A DNA stretch of 64,000 nt from Bacteroidota bacterium (GTDB taxonomy: Bacteria > Bacteroidota > Bacteroidia > Cytophagales > Cyclobacteriaceae): assembly GCA_018266055.1 (NCBI GenBank), contig JAFDYT010000011.1, forward strand, positions 1-64,000, given 5' to 3'. Under the pieces are notes generated by a model. That model saw only the letters and a list, made by a program, of their open reading frames with translations. It was not told the origin of the DNA and made no database searches. The stretch's first letter is position 1; every line of letters starts with the position of its first letter. This document shows, piece after piece, positions 46,442 to 54,533 of the stretch. Both the position numbers and the translations under genes were made by a program.

Positions 46442-48604
46442 TTATCGTAAGAACAACAACTCTCTGTACTTCACCAATGGCCAATCTTCGTTGTCCACCA
46501 GCAATTCCAGTTTGTCAACCGAATCACGAATTACATCAAAGTACTTCTCTTTTATATCGTCGCAGTACGCGATGGCACGCTTGTGCGTATCGGCAATTTT
46601 GTTGACACGCTTGCGTTCTTCTACCATCGCACGAACATTTTTCTTGATGATATCAATGTGTTCGGAGATTTCCTTAATGGTTTGTACCACCGTCTTGTTG
46701 TCCACGCCGAGGCCTTTCAAGCCATTGGCATTGGTAATCAATTTGCTTTGGTAGTTGATCGCCGTAGGAATGATGTGGTTCATGGCCAGGTCACCCATTA
46801 CACGGGCTTCAATCTGCACACGCTTCACATAGCTTTCCAAACGAATCTCGTTGCGGGCTTCCACTTCCTTGTGAGAAAGTACACCATGCTTTTCAAAAAG
46901 CTCAATCGACTTTTTAGTCAGGTAGGCATCCAGCGCACGAGGCATGTTCTTCACGTTGCCCAGTTTGCGCTTTGCAGCTTCCTTCACCCACTCGTCAGAA
47001 TAGCCATCGCCTTCAAAGCGGATGTCTTTCGATTCTTTGATGTATTTGCGAAGTACAGTCACAATCGCCAGGCGTTTCTCTTCGCCTTTCTCAATGAGTT
47101 TGTTCACTTCGTCGTAGAACTTCACCAATTGGTCAGCTACGATAAGGTTCAGTGCAGTCATCGGCGTAGCGCAATTGTCGCTGCTACCTACAGCACGGAA
47201 TTCAAACTTATTTCCTGTAAAGGCAAAAGGTGACGTACGGTTGCGATCGGTAGCGTCAAGAATGATTTCAGGAATCTGGTCGATACCCAATTTCATGTAC
47301 ATGTTGTCGCCTTTCTCGATCTTCACATTTCCTTTCTTCTCCAATTCATCCAATACGGCCGACATCTGTGCACCGATAAACACCGACATGATCGCCGGAG
47401 GCGCTTCGTTGGCACCAAGGCGGAAATCGTTGCCCGGTGTAGCGATACTTGCGCGGAGCAGATCAGAGTGCTCATGCACCGCCTTGATCGTGTTGATGAA
47501 GAAGGTCAAGAAGAGTAAGTTGTCGCGGGCTGAGCTTGACGGAGCGTACAGGTTCACACCCGTATCCGTGATCAGCGACCAGTTGTTGTGCTTTCCGTTA
47601 CCGTTCACGCCGGCAAAGGGCTTCTCGTGATACAGCACTTTCAGGCTATGCTTTTCTGCCACACGGCTCATCACATCCAGCATCAGCTGGTTGTGGTCGT
47701 TGGCTACGTTTACTTCTTCAAACAAAGGCGCCACCTCAAACTGGCTTGGCGCCACTTCGTTGTGACGGGTGCGCACAGGAATTCCCAACTTCCAGCTTTC
47801 GATTTCAAACTCGCGCATGAAATCATATACACGTGAAGGAATGGCACCAAAATAATGATCTTCCAATTGCTGGCCACGTGCAGGAGCATGACCAAACACA
47901 GAACGACCGGCCATCACGAGGTCAGGGCGAGCGTTGAACAGGGCGGCATCTACTACAAAATATTCCTGCTCAGGACCGAGGGAGGCCACTACGTGTTGAA
48001 TGTCTTTATCAAACAACTGACATACCTGGGTAGCTGCAAGATCTACCGCCTTCAATGCTTTCAGCAAAGGAGACTTGGCGTCAAGGGTTTCACCGGTATA
48101 CGAAACGAATACGGTAGGGATACTTAGGGTGCGACCATACAAAAACATGGGCGACGTAGGATCCCAGGCTGTATATCCGCGCGCTTCGAACGTGCTACGG
48201 ATACCACCACTCGGGAATGAAGAAGCGTCAGGTTCTTGCTGAACGAGTTCGCTTCCCTTGAATTTCTCAATTCCGGAAAGGGCATCAAAGAATGAATCGT
48301 GCTTTTCGGCAGTACCGCCGGTCAACGGCTGAAACCAGTGGGTAAAATGAGTAGCTCCTTTTGCAATAGCCCAGCTTTTTGCGGCTGATGCCACGGCGTC
48401 GGCGGTAGCTTCATCAATTTTTTCGTGGTTTTTAATAGCGCTGCTTACTTTTTTGTAAACCGCGGGTGCTAACGTAGCGCGCATTTGATCCATGCCAAAT
48501 ACATTCTCGCCAAAGAACTGGGAAATGTTGGGAGTAGGTAGGTCGACATGAATTTTAGGCCGCTCGTTCAGTTTTTTGAGTGCTTCAAACCTGAGTTTTG
48601 CCAT
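46442..48604 (-). CDS. glnN: Glutamine synthetase type III
   Basis: A 720-residue ammonia-assimilating enzyme of the large GSIII type, as usual in Bacteroidota. Signatures include THFTHWFQPLTGGTAEKHD, GPEQEYFVVD (metal-site glutamates), EVAPSQFEVAPLFEEVN and FAGVNGNGKHNNWSLITD. Length and start (MAKLRFEALKKLNERPK) agree with the family. GSIII forms double-ring dodecamers. The promoter is not obvious; a TATTTTG stretch lies upstream but fits the consensus poorly. The gene marks the left border of the AT-richer island. Confidence 0.96.
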   Translation of the reverse strand: MAKLRFEALKKLNERPKIHVDLPTPNISQFFGENVFGMDQMRATLAPAVYKKVSSAIKNHEKIDEATADAVASAAKSWAIAKGATHFTHWFQPLTGGTAEKHDSFFDALSGIEKFKGSELVQQEPDASSFPSGGIRSTFEARGYTAWDPTSPMFLYGRTLSIPTVFVSYTGETLDAKSPLLKALKAVDLAATQVCQLFDKDIQHVVASLGPEQEYFVVDAALFNARPDLVMAGRSVFGHAPARGQQLEDHYFGAIPSRVYDFMREFEIESWKLGIPVRTRHNEVAPSQFEVAPLFEEVNVANDHNQLMLDVMSRVAEKHSLKVLYHEKPFAGVNGNGKHNNWSLITDTGVNLYAPSSSARDNLLFLTFFINTIKAVHEHSDLLRASIATPGNDFRLGANEAPPAIMSVFIGAQMSAVLDELEKKGNVKIEKGDNMYMKLGIDQIPEIILDATDRNRTSPFAFTGNKFEFRAVGSSDNCATPMTALNLIVADQLVKFYDEVNKLIEKGEEKRLAIVTVLRKYIKESKDIRFEGDGYSDEWVKEAAKRKLGNVKNMPRALDAYLTKKSIELFEKHGVLSHKEVEARNEIRLESYVKRVQIEARVMGDLAMNHIIPTAINYQSKLITNANGLKGLGVDNKTVVQTIKEISEHIDIIKKNVRAMVEERKRVNKIADTHKRAIAYCDDIKEKYFDVIRDSVDKLELLVDNEDWPLVKYRELLFLR

Positions 48605-48864
48605 AGTGGTTGTCGTTTAAATCAATTTGGTCGCAAAATAAATTATTTTTGACTACCATGAGTTTGATTTTTACCTATTTGTTAAAAAAAAAGAAACTTT
48701 TGGATTCCGGTGGGTCAAAAATCGATTGCGGCAAATAGGAAACCGGGTTGAATGGTTAAACGACCAGCTTATGGATTCAGTACGATATGCTTGTTCGTCA
48801 GGGTTTTAGTGCCAATTTCAGATTGTTAACATCCAAAATGATGCGGCGGGGGAAAGTAACTTAC

Positions 48865-48888
48865 GCGGAGTCCGAGGCGAGACTCCGC
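48865..48888. repeat. GC-rich palindrome GCGGAGTC-N8-GACTCCGC
   Basis: Two perfect 8-base arms, 48865-48872 and 48881-48888, surround CGAGGCGA. A degenerate relative (GAAGCGAGACACCGCGGAGA) occurs near 51140-51160 in the same island. It might act as a hairpin. Confidence 0.5.
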
Positions 48889-48930
48889 TGGGAATGAATT
48901 TAACTAAAAACTGAAACTTTGATTTACTCT

Positions 48931-48969
48931 AAACCCCAAGCCGACATAAACACTTTGTTGGCGGTTCGT
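48931..48969 (-). repeat. CCGCCAAC-type half-site behind the NTF2-like gene
   Basis: On the minus strand ACGAACCGCCAAC begins 12 bases after the stop of the NTF2-like gene. The same 13 bases occur at 49685-49697, and both are followed by a TGGGGT core at similar distance. No opposite arm is found within the next 300 bases. Confidence 0.5.
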
Positions 48970-48981
48970 TGTTTTGCTCAA

Positions 48982-49326
48982 CTATTCGTTATAAAAATGA
49001 TTTTCCTGAATGATTTTGTTATTCTTCCACCTTTGAACTGAAAATCGGTGTCCCCTAAATTTCCCAAGCGATTTATGTTCGTAAGCATAATAAAAATTAG
49101 TGGCAGATAAATTATTCTCCGAGAGTAATGAAACTATTTCAATTGTCTCAATTATTGCATTTTCAATAAAATCCTTTGTTTTGGTTTCCAAGGAAGATAT
49201 TCCTATTACGGGTGAATGTAAGTTGTCGGTTGAAACAATGTTGTTGTCATAAAATTTCAATGCTTCTATGAATTTCTGCTGTGAAACTAGTTGGTTAAAT
49301 TCTAACGCCGTTTTATGGAAAGTCAT
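48982..49326 (-). CDS. NTF2/SnoaL-like small protein
   Basis: A 114-residue soluble protein. The pattern ALEFNQLVSQQKFIEALKFY, then an acid-rich segment, then SATNFYYAYEHKSLGKFRGH and a final FSVQRWKNNKIIQENHFYNE resembles the cone-shaped NTF2/SnoaL fold, in which the last strands hold a W..G.I..E pattern. Members include isomerases, hydrolases and non-enzymatic binders, so no reaction can be named. The coding sequence is AT-rich, unlike glnN to its left. It stands alone between two CCGCCAAC-type sites. Confidence 0.6.
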   Translation of the reverse strand: MTFHKTALEFNQLVSQQKFIEALKFYDNNIVSTDNLHSPVIGISSLETKTKDFIENAIIETIEIVSLLSENNLSATNFYYAYEHKSLGKFRGHRFSVQRWKNNKIIQENHFYNE

Positions 49327-49560
49327 ATTAAAATTTATTTTAGTAGATAGTTTTTAATGCTTAAGTTATCTGTCTGCTGACTTGTTTTCTTTGATGTATG
49401 AAGTTACGCTCAGTAATTAGTTTTTCTTCTTAAATTCATAAACATTACAAGTCAAAATAAAATTTACTTTCCTTTTGTTAAAAGGATTTCGCCCACAACT
49501 GCCTATTGAACGTGGTGTGCAAAAAATTCAAAGCTTATATTTTAGAGTTCGTTACAATGA
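49327..49560. other. AT-rich leader of the NTF2-like gene, no gene seen
   Basis: The stretch is strongly AT-rich. No open frame with coding character is present; the plus-strand frame beginning at 49475 runs into the hairpin element and is judged spurious. With the hairpin it fills most of the 423-base gap 49327-49749. Confidence 0.45.
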
Positions 49561-49692
49561 CCGCCAACGACATGTGTTTGCGCAGTGGTGGGTCTTCGAA
49601 GCCGCGTCCTGTCCTTGGCACAAAACGTTGAACGAAGATAGCACTTTTCGTTCATACGGCACCCCACTATATCGCAAACATAATGTTGGCGG
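49561..49692 (-). repeat. Long imperfect hairpin element with CCGCCAAC / GTTGGCGG ends
   Basis: The ends are CCGCCAAC (49561-49568) and GTTGGCGG (49685-49692), exact reverse complements. The arms keep pairing inward for about 35 bases with bulges (GTTTGCG against CGCAAAC, GTGG against CCAC). The element is 132 bases long and lies between two minus-strand genes. Overall it looks like a folded recombination site, as attC sites of integron cassettes do, but its ends do not fit the usual GTTRRRY/RYYYAAC core. Confidence 0.6.
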
Positions 49693-49749
49693 TTCGTGCG
49701 GATTCAAAGTCCCAACTCGGCTCAATCAAACTAAGCTGCGGCCTTGCAT

Positions 49750-50481
49750 TTAGTCCAACGTTGTCGGGATGCCTATTATTTTTTCAGACTTTACTTCAAA
49801 ACCGTAAAGCCTTGCCGGAATCCAATGGAGTTCTTTAACAGTATTTTTAATTTTCTCGGCGTCTGCTCCAGAAAGCCCCTTTGATAACACTTCACATTTA
49901 TTCACCGCTCCGGTTTGTCCAATGACAAGATTCAGTCCAATGATTTTTCCTTGAAAGTCAAGTTTTGAAAAGTCTATTCTCTTATGAAGTTCCTTAACCA
50001 AGTTTGCATAACCTTCAATGTAGTCGGCCTTGTGGTCAACAATTTTATAAGTGAAATCAAAGTCTATGTACTTTTTTCTCTGTGCGGGTACCAGCGTTTT
50101 AAAAATCTTAAACTCTTTCTTAATTGAGTCTTCTGTTCTAATGAAAAAATTGTCTCCGTTCTTAGCCTCAATTATTTTCTGCATCCGGTCAGTGTAGCAA
50201 TATTCAAAGTCGAAGGTAATACACCCTCTACCCACAATTTCGATCCCATATTTTGTGACCATATAATTTCGATAAAACCTTTCGTATTCGTCTCCGAATA
50301 GCGGTCCGCGAGCTATTCTTAGAGTATTGGCTTTACTGTCTATGTCCGCCTGAGTGGCTGCTTTTTCGCAAGTTGTTGAATTAGGAATAAATGGTGTGTT
50401 GTCAAATACAACTGAATCTTGGCCGAAAGCCGACCTCATTATTCCGATAAGAATTACTACAATGATTAGTCTCATTGTCAT
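49750..50481 (-). CDS. Exported hypothetical protein with a TonB C-terminal-like end
   Basis: About 243 residues with a signal peptide (MRLIIVVILIGIMRSAFG). The middle (FDFEYCYTDRMQKIIEAKNG) has no recognised domain. The last 70 residues (LNLVIGQTGAVNKCEVLSKG, then AEKIKNTVKELHWIPARLYG and the strand EVKSEKIIGIPTTL) follow the strand-turn-helix-strand plan of TonB C-terminal domains, which are often found in exported Bacteroidota proteins with no TonB role. Starts at 50481, 50475 or 50505 are all possible. It is AT-rich, within the island. Confidence 0.6.
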   Translation of the reverse strand: MTMRLIIVVILIGIMRSAFGQDSVVFDNTPFIPNSTTCEKAATQADIDSKANTLRIARGPLFGDEYERFYRNYMVTKYGIEIVGRGCITFDFEYCYTDRMQKIIEAKNGDNFFIRTEDSIKKEFKIFKTLVPAQRKKYIDFDFTYKIVDHKADYIEGYANLVKELHKRIDFSKLDFQGKIIGLNLVIGQTGAVNKCEVLSKGLSGADAEKIKNTVKELHWIPARLYGFEVKSEKIIGIPTTLD

Positions 50482-50533
50482 AGCTTTATATCCCTTTGGT
50501 CTCATTACCAAGTTAGCCTTTCACTCGCTCTTG

Positions 50534-51061
50534 TCAACCGAGTCTTTCCAATATTTTCAATCCTTCGTCCCAGTTTGTATGCCCCGAAGCTACATTGATG
50601 TGTCCTGCGTTGCCAATATTGATAAATTCGCTTCCCCAACTGTCGGCAAAAAATCTTGCTCTGGCCAATGACACCCAAACATCATCGGTACTTGCCACCA
50701 CAATTGTTTTGAAGTTTATCTTTTCAAGCGGAATTGGCGCAAAACCTTTTGCCGGAAAAGTATAGTGTGCTGCTTCCAGGTCGCTTGGCGCCACTAGTAA
50801 AGCTCCTTTAATTTGTCGCTTGTACTTTTTTGACCAATGAGCAATTGTTGCACATCCCAAACTGTGCCCTATCAGCACCACAGTAGAAAGGTCAAAGTCC
50901 AACACCTTTCGATCGATAGTCGCTATCCATTCTTCACACGTAGGTGCCTCCCACTCTTCTTGTTCAATTCTGTAAAAGTTGTCTCCTGAATTTTCAAAAT
51001 AAGTCTGCCAATGTTCTGGCCCTGAATTTCCAAGTCCTGGCACAATTAAGTAATTCGTCAT
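50534..51061 (-). CDS. RBBP9/YdeN-family alpha/beta hydrolase
   Basis: A 175-residue small serine hydrolase: MTNYLIVPGLGNSGPEHWQT at the start, the nucleophile serine in VVLIGHSLGCATIAHW, an aspartate in VVASTDDVWVSLARA and the last histidine in NIGNAGHINVASG. This is the standard RBBP9/YdeN pattern. Such proteins are of unclear substrate in bacteria. ATG 51061 gives the usual family start; an ATG at 51079 adds six residues. Its stop is 22 or more bases before the next minus-strand gene, in the AT-rich island. Confidence 0.85.
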   Translation of the reverse strand: MTNYLIVPGLGNSGPEHWQTYFENSGDNFYRIEQEEWEAPTCEEWIATIDRKVLDFDLSTVVLIGHSLGCATIAHWSKKYKRQIKGALLVAPSDLEAAHYTFPAKGFAPIPLEKINFKTIVVASTDDVWVSLARARFFADSWGSEFINIGNAGHINVASGHTNWDEGLKILERLG

Positions 51062-51181
51062 TTTATCTGAATGTTCCATTTCTCTGTTTGCATTACCATC
51101 AACCTCGAACGACGCACTCTACAACCCCTAGCGAACCTGAAGCGAGACACCGCGGAGAGCAAAACGCGTCCCACACAATTC

Positions 51182-52084
51182 CTATTGTTGTAGCGTATTT
51201 TGTTTCAACACCCTATAAAAGTTAGTCTTATCTGCATTGTCCGGCAGCCCTGAAACTTGCCCGTCACCCAATTCCATTATTATCCAGTCCCCATCTTTCT
51301 TTTTTGCTATGTCCATCGTAAAGAAATTGCTTTTTATGGTTAGACCAATACTCTCAAATTTTTTTAGGTCTGGGGTTGTATCACCGTAATCACCTTCGTC
51401 CCAATAATTAAATACTTGAATAATTCGTTCGTTTAAGAAAAACAATCTGAATTCCTTCGTCAATGGCATTTGACTCTTTGAATGGTTTGTCAAAAATTCA
51501 AGTTCTTCAAATTTTCTAAAGACTAGTCCCACGTTTAATCCCTCGCCTTGCAAATCGATAAAATTAGAAACTACTTTCCTGACAGACTCTTTGTCTGATG
51601 CCTTTGGTATGAAACAAGCCTCAGTCCAATTGTGCTTTTGGGATTTAACGTAGTCCTTAACAATGATTGGTTGGTCATTAAAAACACTAGTCAGTTCATA
51701 TACCTTGTCAAAGTCGACTCTTCCCTTTAACGCTGTCCAATTGGTAAAAGGAGTCAATTCTTTAATAAAATCATAGGACAATGGTAAGTAATGACAAGTC
51801 ATATACTCCTCCGGGGAGTTGATAAGCTTTACTTTTTTCTTTAGTAGTCCTTCGTAGAGAAGTTTGTATTTGTCGGGGTGAATCATCCATCCTCTGTAAA
51901 TAGCTAACTCTAACTCATCTGATACCCCTATCCTTGAAATTGATTTTGCAATGTTTGAATCGTTAAGATCTTCAAAACTTATTAGTCCAACCTGAAAACC
52001 ATGAGCTACAGCTGATTTATATTCTTCTTCAAAGTCAGGATCAACTTTCCTGTCAATTAAATTGTCGCAAAAGATTATTCTCAT
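51182..52084 (-). CDS. ATP-grasp domain protein (DUF4343-like)
   Basis: About 300 residues with an ATP-grasp-type fold: MRIIFCDNLIDRKVDPDFEE opening, a lysine-bearing strand PIIVKDYVKSQKHNWTEACF, then EFRLFFLNERIIQVFNYW and IIMELGDGQVSGLP at the end, the metal-binding glutamate and the family's signature. ATP-grasp enzymes join a carboxylate to an amine or thiol at the cost of ATP. The substrate is unknown. ATG 52084 gives the normal start; ATG 52105 would be ten bases from the upstream gene. It forms a pair with the gene before it. Confidence 0.75.
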   Translation of the reverse strand: MRIIFCDNLIDRKVDPDFEEEYKSAVAHGFQVGLISFEDLNDSNIAKSISRIGVSDELELAIYRGWMIHPDKYKLLYEGLLKKKVKLINSPEEYMTCHYLPLSYDFIKELTPFTNWTALKGRVDFDKVYELTSVFNDQPIIVKDYVKSQKHNWTEACFIPKASDKESVRKVVSNFIDLQGEGLNVGLVFRKFEELEFLTNHSKSQMPLTKEFRLFFLNERIIQVFNYWDEGDYGDTTPDLKKFESIGLTIKSNFFTMDIAKKKDGDWIIMELGDGQVSGLPDNADKTNFYRVLKQNTLQQ

Positions 52085-52115
52085 CGCATTAAGGTTATGC
52101 GCCATAATTGCTTTA

Positions 52116-52577
52116 TTAGTTGCTGGCCTGTTGTCCTGCATTAAAATATGATGCAACCAATTCTGTCCCGAATTCAGCAGGGGAAATAATCTTAGGTCTT
52201 TGGTTACGTGTAAAGAAAACTAAATTCCACGGTGGTAGATAGTCTTTTCTAAGTGTTAAATTCCAAGTCTTCTTTTCTCCAATCAATCTCAAATATTCCC
52301 CGCGAGTCGAAATAGTCTTTACCCCAACTGTTTCAATCTTTTCCCTAATCATGTCATAGTAGTCTCTGTTACATTGAACACTTTCGTCAAAGTACTCCTG
52401 TTGAATTTCTTTGTGATGTTGAAGTTGTTTGTCCGTTGGGAATACAATTATCGCGCAGTCAAAGTCAACGATCTCAGAGTTAGGTTTAAAATCATCTAAT
52501 AAATAACTCTCTAGTCCATACTTCGCTCGATGAGCATCCTCGTTCAATGGCAGAGCAAAATAAAATGATTTGTCCAT
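52116..52577 (-). CDS. Hypothetical protein paired with the ATP-grasp gene
   Basis: A 153-residue soluble protein with no signal or membrane helix. It is rich in charged and aromatic residues (YFALPLNEDAHRAKYGLESY, CAIIVFPTDKQLQHHKEIQQ, then NRDYYDMIREKIETVGVKTI and the basic segment TWNLTLRKDYLPPWNLVFF). I recognise no domain. Its stop lies about 30 bases before the ATP-grasp start on the same strand, so they are likely co-transcribed and might work as substrate and ligase (inference only). Confidence 0.6.
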   Translation of the reverse strand: MDKSFYFALPLNEDAHRAKYGLESYLLDDFKPNSEIVDFDCAIIVFPTDKQLQHHKEIQQEYFDESVQCNRDYYDMIREKIETVGVKTISTRGEYLRLIGEKKTWNLTLRKDYLPPWNLVFFTRNQRPKIISPAEFGTELVASYFNAGQQASN

Positions 52578-52803
52578 CAGTCAGTTTAATATTTTGTCCG
52601 AAAAATGGCAGCCACCCTATCTGTATTTATGACCACACAGGCAACGCAAGTTAAATGATCCTGATAAATATTGGGAGACTCGCGTTGTGAACTTCGGGCA
52701 TAAAATTAAATGGCGCTTTGTCAGCGGTACACCAGTGCTCCTTCCGAGGGAACAATTGTTTTATTGCAGTCATCTCTGTCCACCTCTATAATTTTTCTAA
52801 TTT

Positions 52804-53190
52804 TTATTTTGGCCCAGGATCCATGGGATTATATGCCAGAGCAAAAAATATTGACACTCCAAGGAGTCCGGCTGTTATTATAATTGAGGCTAGCCCGATT
52901 CCGAATAATCTTATCCAACGACTTTGTCCGGTGGCGACAGGGAAGAAACCGTCAATTGTAAATGTTAGAACAGGAACGAGCATGAGTCCGAAGGTGACAT
53001 TACTCAACACTAAAATCCATGCCCATTCCAAAAATAATTTTAATCCAGCGATAAAGAGTCCGCCAAAACCTATTGTTGTTACTGTACTCCAAATTAAATT
53101 TTTCTTTGTCCCAAAGCCGAATTGTCCTTTTAGAACGCTAAAGGTCAAAATGAAAACTGAGATTGTCGGAAAAATTGCGAATGTCTTCAT
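52804..53190 (-). CDS. Hypothetical four-helix membrane protein
   Basis: A 128-residue membrane protein with four predicted helices: MKTFAIFPTISVFILTFSVL, STVTTIGFGGLFIAGLKLFL, WILVLSNVTFGLMLVPVLTF and FGIGLASIIITAGLLGVSIF. It ends in the short proline-rich tail NPMDPGPK. No family is recognised. It is the first gene of the minus-strand island series; a GTTGGCGG site lies about 40 bases ahead of its ATG. The plus-strand frame over it (52718-53200) lacks coding character. The 226 bases before the next gene hold nothing clear. Confidence 0.6.
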   Translation of the reverse strand: MKTFAIFPTISVFILTFSVLKGQFGFGTKKNLIWSTVTTIGFGGLFIAGLKLFLEWAWILVLSNVTFGLMLVPVLTFTIDGFFPVATGQSRWIRLFGIGLASIIITAGLLGVSIFFALAYNPMDPGPK

Positions 53191-53230
53191 TAATGTCTAA
53201 GGTCACTCTTCCAATTTATTTAATGACTTG

Positions 53231-53238
53231 CCGCCAAC
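53231..53238. repeat. Third CCGCCAAC site of the island
   Basis: CCGCCAAC, read as GTTGGCGG on the coding (minus) strand, lies 41 bases upstream of the membrane protein start. The flanks differ from the hairpin at 49561, and only the 8-base core, plus a distant TTGCGC, is shared. This is weak on its own but consistent in position. Confidence 0.35.
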
Positions 53239-53459
53239 ATCCGAATATATGCACGTATTGCGCAAATCCCCCAGTCCCCCCTCAAAATACACTTTTGACG
53301 TTTCTTCTCCAACGCCGGCTGCTAGTCATTAATCAATACTGTGCTCTCCAGAGTGGTTTTGCGCGATGAATTACGCATTATCCGCTTGCTAATGGCTACC
53401 GGATGCAGCCCGTTAGCCAACTTCCAAGGCCAAATAAGCTATTGGGATAGGTATTTTGC

Positions 53460-54047
53460 CTAACTCCGACTGACTTCAACTGATGTCCGACGTATGTTCT
53501 CTGTTTCCTGACGGACTTCATCTAAAGTCTGTCGTATGTTCTCTATTTCCTGACCGACTTCATCTAATGTCCGACGCATGTTCTCTGTTTCCTGACGGAC
53601 TTCATCTGAAGTCTGTCGTATGTTCTCTATTTCCCGTCAGACTTCATCTAATGTCCGACGCATGTTCTCTGATTCCTGTCGGACTTCATCTGAAGTCTGT
53701 CGCATGTTCTCTGATTCCCGACGGACTTCATCTAATGTCTGACGCATGTTCTCTAATTCCTGTCGGACTTCATCTGAAGTCTGTCGTATGTTCTCTGATT
53801 CCCGTCGGACTTCATCTAATGTCTGACGCATGTTCTCTAATTCCTGTCGGACTTCATCTGAAGTCTGTCGCATGTTCTCTATTTCACGTCAGACTTCATC
53901 TAATGTCTGACGCATGTTCTCTGTTTCCTGACGGACTTCATCTGAAGTCTGTCGCATGTTCTCTGTTTCCTGACGGACTTCATCTGAAGTCTGTCGTATG
54001 TTCTCTGATTCCCGTCGGACTTCATCTAATGTCTGACGCATGTTCTC
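53460..54047. repeat. Tandem array of fourteen 42-bp units
   Basis: The 588 bases divide exactly into fourteen 42-bp units with no spacers. Two versions, encoding TLDEV and TSDEV, tend to alternate, giving a partial 84-bp period. Because 42 is a multiple of three, the opposite strand also keeps an open frame (53483-54136). Unequal crossing-over or slippage can readily change unit number. Confidence 0.9.
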
Positions 54048-54185
54048 CGTTTCCTTCTGGAGGGTGTCAAATTCAGACCAAAAGGCGGCTAAAGCAGGTT
54101 TGGAGTGGTCTGTTGCGGTCCGCAAGGTGTCTATAGTTACATGACTGATGTCAATTTTAGTGCGCCATGCAGAGAACTTCACCAT
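53460..54185 (-). pseudogene. Decayed gene for a 14-residue-repeat coiled-coil protein
   Basis: From ATG 54183-54185 the frame runs 242 codons to TAG at 53460-53462 but is broken by TGA at codons 99 (53889-53891) and 183 (53637-53639). The first 46 residues are unique (MVKFSAWRTKIDISHVTIDT and on). Then fourteen units of 14 residues follow, consensus ENMRQTLDEVRRES or ENIRQTSDEVRQET. Two heptads with M/I and V at one core position give a long coiled coil. Each TGA replaces an arginine CGA at position 11 of its unit. It could be dead, or the first 98 codons could be a short protein. Suppressed or recoded TGA is unlikely. Confidence 0.65.
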
Positions 54186-54189
54186 TTCC

Positions 54190-54432
54190 CTGTCACACAG
54201 AACGGAAATGTGCGCTGAGCGGAGCGCGTTTCGGTGTCCCTTTGAAGATGCTATTGGTTATTCGTTAATTGTGAATAGCGTGGATAACAATTAGCAATTA
54301 ACAGATAACTCAGCATGTTCGACCCCTACGGGGTCGGGCCCTTGCCTCTACAATTATTTTTCTACAAAGCTTTGACCCCTACGGGGTCTAGACAATGATT
54401 GAATTTTGAATGAATATTAAATGATCAAGTGT
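54190..54432. repeat. Dispersed repeat module A, copy 2
   Basis: This closely matches 471-711, with the same GTTAATTG-to-CAATTAAC palindrome and two GACCCCTACGGGGTC palindromes (54321-54335 and 54374-54388). It begins five bases beyond the start codon of the coiled-coil pseudogene and fills most of the gap 54186-54638. No gene is seen. Confidence 0.75.
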
Positions 54433-54491
54433 CACCCGAACGGGATGCCGGATCGCGCACTTGCCCCGCGCCTAGCTGTCCGGCAAGACAA
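54432..54491. repeat. Dispersed repeat module B, copy 2
   Basis: It matches 287-341 (CCCGAACGGGATGCCGGATC onwards). Here B follows A directly, whereas at the left end B precedes A by 130 bases. Confidence 0.7.
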
Positions 54492-54533
54492 CTATACTAT
54501 TAGATAATAGTTCAAATTGGAGTGCCCGACGAA

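Larger units (their letters stand above)
48605..48981. other. Gene-free left border of the accessory island
   Basis: There is no open frame of useful length in these 377 bases. The part next to glnN is its AT-rich leader. Further on are a perfect GC-rich palindrome (48865-48888) and a GTTGGCGGTTCGT site (48957-48969). The composition changes from the mixed chromosome to AT-rich here. Confidence 0.5.

Noticed and set aside
49475-49753. 92-codon gene on the plus strand
   Set aside because: It runs through the hairpin element, has no recognisable domain, and its sequence is explained by the inverted repeat.
52718-53200. 160-codon plus-strand gene
   Set aside because: It is the antisense of the four-helix membrane protein; the minus strand has normal helices and start, the plus strand has not.
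48931-53238. Classical integron with attC sites
   Set aside because: Core ends are GTTGGCG/CGCCAAC rather than GTTRRRY/RYYYAAC, and no integrase gene is in the window; kept only as a cassette-like finding.
53460-54047. CRISPR array in the regular repeats
   Set aside because: The 42-bp units are contiguous with no unique spacers, and they keep a reading frame; they are a protein-coding tandem repeat.
53460-54185. TGA read as selenocysteine or tryptophan
   Set aside because: No SECIS-like element is evident, all other genes here use TGA as stop, and the replaced residue is arginine.
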